Shown here piece by piece: positions 52,498 to 60,005 of a DNA stretch of 64,000 bases. The stretch lies in contig NZ_SOCE01000002.1 of NCBI RefSeq assembly GCF_004365175.1, forward strand, positions 1,116,001-1,180,000. The letters are read 5' to 3'. The DNA comes from Kribbella voronezhensis (GTDB lineage Bacteria; Actinomycetota; Actinomycetes; Propionibacteriales; Kribbellaceae). The notes below the pieces were generated by a model. It did no database searches, was not told where the DNA came from, and saw only the letters and a program-made list of their open reading frames with translations. How positions within the stretch are numbered: position 1 is the stretch's first letter; every line of letters starts with the position of its first letter. Both the position numbers and the translations under genes were made by a program.

Positions 52498-53010
52498 TCA
52501 GGTACTGCGACCCGCTTCGCACCTCCTGCGTCGTGCTCGACCCACCCGCCCCAGATCGCCGCTCCTTCGTCGCAGCTCAACAACCGCGGTAGCTGGCCTG
52601 GTGGACCGAGGTACTGCGGCCCGCTTCGCACCTCCTGCGTCGGTGCTCGACCCACCCACCCCGGGTCGCCGCTCCTTCGTCGCGGCTCAACAACCGCGGA
52701 AGCTGGCCTGGTCGACCGAGGTACTGCGGCCCGCTTCGCACCTCCTGCGTCGGTGCTCGACCCACCCACCCTCATCCCATCACCGGAACCGGGGGTGAAG
52801 GAGGCCGCACCGGCGGGTTCGCTGCTCCTTCGTCGCAGCTCGGCAAATGCCTGGTGGCGGGCGTAGCGCCGGAGCACGGCGACCGCTTGGCACCTCCTTC
52901 GTCGCGGGCTCAACAACGGCGGTGGCTGGCGTGGTCGACCGAGGTACTACATCCCATCGGAGCACCACGACCGCTTCGCTCCGCCCCATCGGTGCTCGAC
53001 CCACCTGGCC
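52498..53010. repeat. ~110-bp tandem repeat array after cobQ
   Basis: Near-identical units start at 52501, 52610 and 52720 (109-110 bp apart). Each runs ggtactgcg, ccgcttcgcacctcctgcgtcg, gtgctcgacccaccc, gctccttcgtcgc, gctcaacaaccgcg. Unit 3 stops at about 52770. Degenerate fragments continue to about 53010. Short ORFs in this array repeat themselves and are not real genes. Confidence 0.85.
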
Positions 53011-53173
53011 AAGCCCGCGTCTGTTCGTCACCCCGGTGAGTACGTGCCGGTCAAGGGCATCGCTTCTCGCCGAAGCTTCGTCGACCGACCAATTGGGATC
53101 GGCGGTTCGGCGAGTTTCATCTCTGATGCCGATCCGCCGATCACCCATTCCTTCTGTGATCCTTCAGACCTTC
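53011..53173. other. Gap downstream of the phospholipase C gene
   Basis: It holds a 9-bp inverted repeat (gatcggcgg at 53097, ccgccgatc at 53134) with a 28-nt loop that could end the minus-strand transcript. Nothing else is recognised. Confidence 0.35.
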
Positions 53174-55738
53174 TCACCAACCAAGAGGCGTCAATTCGGC
53201 TGCGCTCGTCCAAGGGCCTCGGGTGCCGGCCTCGGTGAGGGTTCTTAGGCGGAGGTAGCGGGCGGTGGTTGGCCAGCAGTGGATCGTCTTCGGCGTGGCG
53301 TCGTCCGCGAAGGTTCCGGTGGTGTGGGGGTTGCCCCAGGTGGTGCCGTCGGTGCTGAGGTAGAGCTCGTAGGTGCCGATGCGGCCGTTGGGGCTGCCGT
53401 CTTGTCTCGGTAAGTAGGTGAGACCGGTGACGACTCGCGATGCGCCAAGGTCGAGTTGGATCTCGTGGGGGAAAGGGGCCGCCGGGGCTGTCCACTTGGT
53501 GTGCCAGTAGGTGGCGGGGTTGTTGTCGATCGCCTTGGTGGCCGGCGCGTTTTCGCTGATTGTTTCCTGGCTGTCGAAGGAGCGCACGGTGCAGGCGAGG
53601 CGGCCTGAGCCCATGACGGGGTCGCTGGTGCTGGGTGCGCCGGTCTCCAGGTGGCCGGCGAAGCGGCGGAGGAAGCCGTCGGTGGTGTCGGCTGTCGCGG
53701 TGAGGTCGTACCAACCGCCGGCTCCGTTCGCCGTACTGAACCAGTCTTCGACCGTGGCGCCCGCGGCGAGTTGGTAGGTCCAGGGGCCGCCGCCGCGGTT
53801 GTTGGTCTGGACGGTGATCACGCAGGCCTTGGTTCCGCTGTTCGTCATCTTGAGCCAGACCAAGTTGTCGGACGGCGCGTAGCGAAGGGTGACCTCGGGG
53901 TTGGCGTTGCCCACCGTCGTGGCGGTGACGCGGTTGCCTGCCAACCGGCGTACGAATCCGTTCGGCCCGGCGACGGTCAGGTCGTAGGAGCCCTGCGGGG
54001 TACCTGTGATCCAGTAATCAGAGAGCGTGTTCCCGGCTCCGACCGTGTAGCGCCAGGGCCCGTCGGTGCGGAAAGCGTTCGCGTAAACAGAGAAGTGGGC
54101 GCCGACCGTTCCGGCATTGGTGAAGTCGATCCAGACCTTGTCGCTGGCAACACGGCCGGAAGCAGTGAGCGAGTAGGGGAGCGGTCGTGCAGTCCGTACG
54201 CCGGACTCCTGTGCCGGCAGCGCTTGGGTGCTCGGCGGAGCGGGATATGTCGTGTCCCACCCGGGCGTTGGCGGCGTCGCGGGAAGAGCCGGATAGGTGA
54301 CGTTCGAGGTCGTCAGGTCGAGCGCGGTGGTGAGGTCACCGCACACGGCGCGCCGCCAGGGGGAGATGTTCGGTTCGGCGATGCCGCTCCACTTCTCCAG
54401 GAACCTCAGAACCGAGGTGTGGTCGAAGACCTGCGAGCACACGTTCCCGCCACGACTCCAGGGCGACACCACGATCATGGGAACTCTGGCACCCAGCCCG
54501 ATGGGTTCGGCGTTGACGAGTTCGTCGGTGACGGCGACCGTCGACTGCCCGTTGTCGGTGGTCACCGGCGGCACCGGCGGCGGCACGTGGTCGAAGAACC
54601 CGTCGTTCTCGTCGTACGTGATCAGGACCAGGGTCTTGTTCCACGTCTCCGGGCTGGAGGCCAGCTTGTCGAGGATCGCCTTGGTGAAGTTGGCACCCTC
54701 GGCCGGACCCCACGACGGGTGCTCGCATTTCGGCTCCGGTGCCACGATCCACGACACCGCAGGGAGCTTGCCGGCAGCAACATCGTCACCGAACGCGGTG
54801 ACGAGTTGGTCGGCCGCCACCCGGTTCAGCCCGCGATCGTAGAGGCGGCGTTCCGCGGTCGTCAGCGTGGCGACGCCGGCAGCCAGCTGCGAGAGCAGGG
54901 TCGCCCGATCAGCGGGAGCAGCCTTCCGTACGCCGTTGTCGTAGAAGAACTCCAGCTTCGTGTACGGCTTGCCGGTCGGGTCGACGGTCTTCGCGAGCGC
55001 CTTCTTCCCCACGTCGAGGAACGTCTTGAAGAAGTCCAGTGAGTTGTCGCCGTAGTTGTCCCATTCCTGATAGACGCGCCAGGTCTTGTTCGCCGCTTCG
55101 AGTCGTTCGGCGTAGGTGGTCCAGGTGTAGCCGGGATGCGAGAGGTTCTGCCACGAGTCGTTGCCGATGGCCCGTTTCGTGGTGCCCGGCTCGTAGCCGA
55201 GCATGCCGGTGAACAGATAGAACCGGTTCGGATTGGTCGGTCCGAGTTCGGAGCAGTGGTAGGCGTCGCAGATCGTGAAAGCGTCGGCCAGCGCGTAGTA
55301 GAACGGCAGCTCGCTGCGCAGATGGGTCGCCATCGTGTACTTCGTCTTCTGGGCGACCCACTGGTCGTAGCGGCCCGAGTTCCAGGCAGCGTGACCGGTG
55401 GCCCAGTCGTGCGGAGTCCCCGTCATGTACTGGCTTGCCACCGGATAGGGCAGGACATAGCCGGTGCCGTCGGGCTGGTAGAACACCGAGCGGCCCGTGG
55501 AGAGCGTTCTCGCGGTCGGATCGTTGAATCCGCGCACCCCGCGCAGCGATCCGAAGTAGTGGTCGAAGGACCGGTTCTCCTGCATCAGGATCACGACGTG
55601 CTCGATCATTTCCAGGCCGCCCGTCGGGGCTGGTGCCGCGAGCGCTCGCTGCACGCTGGCCGGGAGCGCCGCGAAGGCACTGGCGGCTGCCGCGGTGAGA
55701 CCCGCTGAGCGGAGGAAATCTCTTCTGTCCATCGTCAT
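53174..55738 (-). CDS. Secreted phosphocholine-type phospholipase C with discoidin domain
   Basis: The 854-aa protein starts with a twin-arginine signal (MTMDRRDFLRSAGLTAAAAS). The phosphoesterase domain follows with EMIEHVVILMQENRSFDHYF, ITYDENDGFFDHVPPP and PMIVVSPWSRGGNVC (about residues 40-480), the layout of bacterial phosphocholine-specific phospholipase C and acid phosphatases of that superfamily. Two DUF756-like repeats follow (near 520-620 and 625-720). The last ~140 residues form an F5/8 type C (discoidin) domain, SQETISENAPATKAIDNNPA to the end. The discoidin domain suggests binding to polysaccharide or membrane surfaces. ATG at 55738 has an aggtg site upstream. Confidence 0.9.
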   Translation of the reverse strand: MTMDRRDFLRSAGLTAAAASAFAALPASVQRALAAPAPTGGLEMIEHVVILMQENRSFDHYFGSLRGVRGFNDPTARTLSTGRSVFYQPDGTGYVLPYPVASQYMTGTPHDWATGHAAWNSGRYDQWVAQKTKYTMATHLRSELPFYYALADAFTICDAYHCSELGPTNPNRFYLFTGMLGYEPGTTKRAIGNDSWQNLSHPGYTWTTYAERLEAANKTWRVYQEWDNYGDNSLDFFKTFLDVGKKALAKTVDPTGKPYTKLEFFYDNGVRKAAPADRATLLSQLAAGVATLTTAERRLYDRGLNRVAADQLVTAFGDDVAAGKLPAVSWIVAPEPKCEHPSWGPAEGANFTKAILDKLASSPETWNKTLVLITYDENDGFFDHVPPPVPPVTTDNGQSTVAVTDELVNAEPIGLGARVPMIVVSPWSRGGNVCSQVFDHTSVLRFLEKWSGIAEPNISPWRRAVCGDLTTALDLTTSNVTYPALPATPPTPGWDTTYPAPPSTQALPAQESGVRTARPLPYSLTASGRVASDKVWIDFTNAGTVGAHFSVYANAFRTDGPWRYTVGAGNTLSDYWITGTPQGSYDLTVAGPNGFVRRLAGNRVTATTVGNANPEVTLRYAPSDNLVWLKMTNSGTKACVITVQTNNRGGGPWTYQLAAGATVEDWFSTANGAGGWYDLTATADTTDGFLRRFAGHLETGAPSTSDPVMGSGRLACTVRSFDSQETISENAPATKAIDNNPATYWHTKWTAPAAPFPHEIQLDLGASRVVTGLTYLPRQDGSPNGRIGTYELYLSTDGTTWGNPHTTGTFADDATPKTIHCWPTTARYLRLRTLTEAGTRGPWTSAAELTPLGW

Positions 55739-55925
55739 CGTGCTCACCTGTCTGTGACCCGGGGCGGGGACCTGCGATCAGTGGGATGCGCCGGCGCCAG
55801 CGCCTCCCACTCGAAATGATCGAAGTAGTCGTTTTCAGGCATGAAAGCGTCAGTAATGAACTTCGTCAAGATCCAACGCTGCCTTGTCCCTCCCATGCCG
55901 CCACCCTGAGCGCCGCGCCTCTTCC

Positions 55926-56810
55926 TCAGCCGAGAACAGCAGGCTTGAGCACCTGCTCGCACCACTGCCGAAACGTCGTCGGGCTCGCGGTCGCCTCCGT
56001 ACGGCGTACGCCGTCGTCGAGCCCCTCGTCCTTCGCGCGCATCATGTCGACCATGCCCTGCACGAACGCGTCGCCGAGGCCGAAGCCGGTCAGCCTGGCG
56101 GCGAACGCGTCGAACGGTTCGCGTTCGTAGCGCACCGGCCGGCCAAGTACCTCGCTCATGATGCGGGCCATGTCGTTCGCCGACAGCTCCTCGGGGCCGA
56201 GCACGGGAACGCTCTCCACTCCGGTCCAGGACCGATCGAGCAGCAAACGGGCCGCGACGGCGGCGATGTCACGAGTGGCGGCCGACGGAGCAGGCCGATC
56301 CGCCAACGCCGTGTCGGTAAACACCCCGTTGTCGCGGATCGAATCGACCTGGCGCAGCAGATTGTCCATGAACGAAGGATTGGCGAGCGCACGATAGGCG
56401 ACGCCCGTGCTCGCGATCAGGTCGTCCATCGCGAGCGACGCGGTGACGAGCCCGGCCTGCCCGGCGACGGGAGTGCCGCGGCCGAGAGCCGAGATGCCGA
56501 CGACGTGGCTTACGCCGTACGCCGGAAAGGCGCGTGCTGCGGCCTGCGTGAATCCGGAGTACATCGCCTCCTCGCTGGGCGCCTGGTCGTTCGGCGGGAC
56601 GAGCCAGAAGACGGCGTTCGCGCCGGCGAACGCCTTGCCGACGACCTCTTCGTCGGCGTGCGAGCCGGTCACGATGTCGACGCGGTCGCGGACCGTGTCG
56701 GGGAGTTTGGCGGGGTCGCGCACGATGACGCGGAGTTCCTCGTCGGCAGACAGCAGGTTGGTCAGAACCTGGCTGCCAATATCGCCCGTGGGCGTCGTGA
56801 TGACGATCAT
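55926..56810 (-). CDS. NmrA-like NAD(P)-binding reductase
   Basis: The 294-aa protein starts MIVITTPTGDIGSQVLTNLL, a Rossmann fold of the NmrA/atypical short-chain dehydrogenase type, with ANAVFWLVPPNDQAPSEE and YGVSHVVGISALGRG. It lacks the classical Tyr-x3-Lys pair, like many NmrA-type proteins, so it may sense or use NAD(P). ATG at 56810 is divergent from lysR by 68 bp, so LysR probably controls it. Confidence 0.88.
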   Translation of the reverse strand: MIVITTPTGDIGSQVLTNLLSADEELRVIVRDPAKLPDTVRDRVDIVTGSHADEEVVGKAFAGANAVFWLVPPNDQAPSEEAMYSGFTQAAARAFPAYGVSHVVGISALGRGTPVAGQAGLVTASLAMDDLIASTGVAYRALANPSFMDNLLRQVDSIRDNGVFTDTALADRPAPSAATRDIAAVAARLLLDRSWTGVESVPVLGPEELSANDMARIMSEVLGRPVRYEREPFDAFAARLTGFGLGDAFVQGMVDMMRAKDEGLDDGVRRTEATASPTTFRQWCEQVLKPAVLG

Positions 56811-56866
56811 GATTTCACTCTGCGTGCTGAACAGCGGCAGGTCCAATACCTCTCTGTCACCATTGA

Positions 56867-56872
56867 TACGAT
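56867..56872 (+). promoter_or_regulatory. Candidate -10 element for leaderless lysR-type gene
   Basis: TACGAT ends 6 nt before the ATG. No ribosome site is present. Confidence 0.45.
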
Positions 56873-56878
56873 CCAGGT

Positions 56879-57685
56879 ATGGATCTCGACCTGCGCAAGC
56901 TCCGGTACTTCGTGGCGGTGGCTGAGCATCGCCATTTCGGCCGCGCCGCCGAGGAGCTGTACATCGCGCAGCCCGTGCTGAGCCGTCAGATCCGTGCCCT
57001 GGAAAGCGAACTCGGCTGCGCGTTGTTCGTCCGGACCACCCGCAGCGTGCAGCTCACGCCGGCGGGGGAGCAGTTGCGGCAGGAGGCTCGGGGCGTGCTG
57101 GCGAGTGTCGACTCCGCCATCCGCCGCGTGCACGAGGTCGATCGTGGCGTCGAGCGACTCGTCGTCGCGTTCGCGCCCGGGCTGCACGTGTCGGAGGCGG
57201 TTCTCGCGTTCACGGCGAAGTACCCGGACGTCGAGATCGATCTGGTCCGCCTGAATTGGTGGGAGCAGGATCCGCCGCTGCGCGACGGCCGGGCGGACAT
57301 CGGGTATCTGCGGCGCCCGTTCGACGACAGCGGGCTGCGAACCGTCCCGATCGGCAGCGAGCGGAGAATCGCCTGCCTGCCGTTGTCCCACCGACTGGTG
57401 GACCGACAAGAACTGGCGATGGCGGACCTGGCCGGCGAATCGATCATGGACACCCCGTCGCGCCGCACGTCCTCGGTCGAGGAGAAGTTCGAGCTGATCG
57501 CCTCCGGGCACGGCATCGCGCTCGTCCCGGAGAGCGTGGTCGCGGCATACCCCCGCCCCGATCTCGTCTACCTGCCGGTTATCGACGGCGTGGTGGCCGA
57601 AACGAGCCTGGTGGTCGCCGAACACCGCCGCGACGAGCGCCTGCTCGACTTTCTCGAGATCGCCGCCGAAGCCCTCCGGACGTAG
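56879..57685 (+). CDS. LysR family transcriptional regulator
   Basis: The 268-aa regulator has the LysR helix-turn-helix at the N-terminus (LRYFVAVAEHRHFGRAAEEL, then QPVLSRQIRALESELG) and the C-terminal effector-binding domain (LVVAFAPGLHVSEAVLAFTA). It is divergent from the NmrA-like gene, the usual arrangement for a LysR regulator and its target. The effector is unknown. Residues ~40-55 include VRTTRSVQLTPAG, which is typical. Confidence 0.93.
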   Translation: MDLDLRKLRYFVAVAEHRHFGRAAEELYIAQPVLSRQIRALESELGCALFVRTTRSVQLTPAGEQLRQEARGVLASVDSAIRRVHEVDRGVERLVVAFAPGLHVSEAVLAFTAKYPDVEIDLVRLNWWEQDPPLRDGRADIGYLRRPFDDSGLRTVPIGSERRIACLPLSHRLVDRQELAMADLAGESIMDTPSRRTSSVEEKFELIASGHGIALVPESVVAAYPRPDLVYLPVIDGVVAETSLVVAEHRRDERLLDFLEIAAEALRT

Positions 57686-57733
57686 TACGGCCCCATCGGA
57701 GTCACGCGAGACGGCGACTGTGAAGATGACGGG

Positions 57734-58656
57734 GTGGAGAGTGAGTCCGGTCGGCTGGCGGTGTTTCAGCAGCAGCGCGGGCGGATGTTCGGGATCGCGT
57801 ACCGAATGCTCGGTTCGGTCAGCGAGGCCGACGACGTACTGCAGGAAGCCTGGTTGCGCTGGCAGGCCGTCGACCCGTCGCAGGTGCGAGAGCCGGCCGC
57901 GTTCCTCGCCAAGACAGTCACGAACCTCTGCCTGACCCAGTTCACGACCGCGCGGTCCCGGCGCGAGACCTACGTCGGGGAATGGCTGCCCGAACCCGTC
58001 CTGACCGGACCGGAGTTGCGCGATCTCGGCCCGCTCGACCTCGTCGAGCAGCGCGAGTCGGTGTCGTTCGCGCTCCTCAAGATCCTCGAAACCCTGAGTC
58101 CCGCCGAGCGCGCCGCCTACGTACTGCGCGAAGCGTTCGCCTACAGCCACCGCGAGGTCGGCGACCTGATCGGCACCACCGAAGCGAACGCCCGCCAGCT
58201 CCATTCACGAGCGCGCAAGCGGGTTGCGACGGCCCAGCGGTCGCGACCGGTCGATCCCGGCCAGTGGCGCGCACTCGTCGAGCGCTTCCTCGACGCGGCC
58301 CGGCTCGGTGACGTCGACCGGCTCGCGGACCTGCTCGCCGCGGACGTCGTGTCTCGCGCGGACGGTGGCGGCAAGGTCCACGCCGCGCGCAACCCGGTCT
58401 CCGGCCGTGACCGGGTCGCGCGCTACCTGATCGGCGTACTGCAGCGCTTCGGCACCGGGATGGTGCCGCTCTTCGGCGAGGCGAACGGCGCGCCGGTGAT
58501 CGTTGCCGTCGACACCGAGGGGATCCGCGCGGGTGCTTCTTCGAGTTCGAGGACGGCCTGCTGACCGATCTGGATCTCGCGATGAACCCGGACAAACTCG
58601 GGTTCGCCGGCGCGCAGTTGTCACGAATCGGAGGGCTGTCCAGTCCAGGCTGGTGA
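57734..58656 (+). pseudogene. ECF41 sigma factor gene with a C-terminal frameshift
   Basis: The N-terminal frame encodes sigma region 2 (FGIAYRMLGSVSEADDVLQE), region 4 and a SnoaL-like C-terminal extension. It carries two ECF41 hallmarks, WLPEP and DGGGK. The frame stops at 58564 after 276 codons with an odd tail. From about 58532 another frame continues the family sequence CFFEFEDGLLTDLDLAMNPD and KLGFAGAQLSRIGGLSSPGW to a stop at 58654-58656, including the third hallmark NPDKL. One missing base (or two extra) near 58532-58533 would restore a full-length protein. It may be a real truncation or a sequencing error. In this group the C-terminal extension controls activity, so truncation matters. 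Confidence 0.8.
58619..58645 (+). promoter_or_regulatory. Candidate ECF41-type promoter for the downstream reductase
   Basis: TGTCACG, then 16 bp, then AGTC resembles the ECF41 promoter (TGTCACA-N16-CGTC) at 9 of 11 bases. It lies 31 bp before the reductase start, inside the end of the frameshifted sigma gene. Confidence 0.35.
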
Positions 58657-58676
58657 CACGAAAGGACACCACCTTG

Positions 58677-59426
58677 ATGAAGACGATCCTCGTCACCGGC
58701 GGCACCGGTTCTCTGGGCCGCCCTACCGTCGAAGCTCTCCGTGCCGCAGGTCACCACCTGCGGATCCTGAGTCGTCGACCGGGCTCTGATCACGTCCGCG
58801 GCGACCTGACGACCGGCGACGGCATCGCCGCGGCCTTCGAAGGCGTCAGCACCGTGCTGCACCTGGCGACCAGCCGCGGCCACGCTGACGTACGGCAGAC
58901 CGAGAACCTGATCGAGCATGCCAAGGCGGCCGGCGTCGGCCACCTGATCTTCAGCTCGATCGTCGGCGTCGACCGGATCCCGCTGGCGTACTACCGCGAC
59001 AAGGTCACCATCGAAAGCCTGATCGCCGAGTCGTCGGTACCGTTCACGATCCTGCGCGCGACGCAGTTCCACGATCTGATCGACGAGATGCTGACCGCCC
59101 AGCGCTTTCTGCCTGCTCTGCTGGCGCCCGCGATCCCGTTGCAGCCTGTCTCAGTCGAAGAAGTCGCGGAGCGCCTCACCGAACTCGCCGCCGGTCCGCC
59201 GTCCGGCCGGGTCGCGGACCTCGGCGGTCCCGAGCGGATCACCGTCCCCGAGCTGGCACGCGCGTGGCGACTGGCGAAGCGTTCCCGTCGCCCGGTGCTC
59301 CCGCTTCGTGTGCCAGGGAAGACCTTCCGCGCCTTCGCCACCGGAGCCGCCCTGGCCGAAGCGACTCAGTTGACGCACGGAACCTTCGACGACTACCTCA
59401 CCGGCCGCTACGGAGTACGGAAATGA
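58677..59426 (+). CDS. NmrA-like SDR reductase, likely ECF41 target
   Basis: The 249-aa protein starts MKTILVTGGTGSLGRPTVEA, a typical Rossmann dinucleotide site, and continues with LRILSRRPGSDHVRGDL and HLIFSSIVGVDRIPLAYYRD. It belongs to the atypical SDR/NmrA group. ECF41 sigma factors are usually encoded next to one oxidoreductase, epimerase or carboxymuconolactone decarboxylase gene that they control, which fits this pair. ATG at 58677 has an aaagga site. Confidence 0.9.
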   Translation: MKTILVTGGTGSLGRPTVEALRAAGHHLRILSRRPGSDHVRGDLTTGDGIAAAFEGVSTVLHLATSRGHADVRQTENLIEHAKAAGVGHLIFSSIVGVDRIPLAYYRDKVTIESLIAESSVPFTILRATQFHDLIDEMLTAQRFLPALLAPAIPLQPVSVEEVAERLTELAAGPPSGRVADLGGPERITVPELARAWRLAKRSRRPVLPLRVPGKTFRAFATGAALAEATQLTHGTFDDYLTGRYGVRK

Positions 59427-59881
59427 GGACAACCATCCGTACTGCGCTGTCGGTGCTCGCCGCGCTCCAGTTGGTCCTGGGAGTGTGGACAGCGTTGTTT
59501 CCGCGGAGCTTCTACGAAGACGTTCCCACCGTCGACTGGACTCCGCCGTACAGCGAGCACCTCTTCCGCGACTTCGGCGGCGTCACCTTGAGCACTGCGG
59601 TCTTCCTGTTCGCCGCGGCCGTCTGGATGGATCGGCGCCTGGTCATCCTCGCGCTGGCGGCCTACTTGACCTTTTCGGTGCCGCACGCGATCTTCCACAG
59701 CGAACATCTGAGGGGCGAGTCGCCGCTCGGGTCCGCGATCTTGCTGGGCCTCGTCATCGGATCCGTCCTGCTCCCGGCGCTGGTGATCTGGCTCGCCTGG
59801 CACGCGCTGGCGCCAGGTGCCGAGAGTCGGGCCGACTATCTCAGCCGGCGATCGGAGTACAGGCCTGACGGCTGTCAGTGA
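59423..59881 (+). CDS. Unknown small membrane protein
   Basis: The 152-aa product has four predicted membrane helices (TALSVLAALQLVLGVWTALF; GGVTLSTAVFLFAAAVWM; LVILALAAYLTFSVPHAIFH; SAILLGLVIGSVLLPALVIW) and an Arg-rich end. I do not recognise a named family. ATG at 59423 overlaps the reductase stop by 4 nt, so it belongs to the same transcript and may help the reductase at the membrane. Confidence 0.82.
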   Translation: MRTTIRTALSVLAALQLVLGVWTALFPRSFYEDVPTVDWTPPYSEHLFRDFGGVTLSTAVFLFAAAVWMDRRLVILALAAYLTFSVPHAIFHSEHLRGESPLGSAILLGLVIGSVLLPALVIWLAWHALAPGAESRADYLSRRSEYRPDGCQ

Positions 59882-60005
59882 ACGCGTCGTCGCAGGGTGA
59901 AGCTGCGGGGCAATTCGGCGTAGGCCGCCTACGTCTGTTGTGGGAGGCCACCAATCGATCGGCTACCTACGGTGAAGGCATCGCTTTCAACGATCGGGGT
60001 GGGTC

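Noticed and set aside
52182..53148. Minus-strand ORFs in and near the 110-bp repeats
   Set aside because: They repeat the same peptide with each DNA unit and have no ribosome site or family resemblance.
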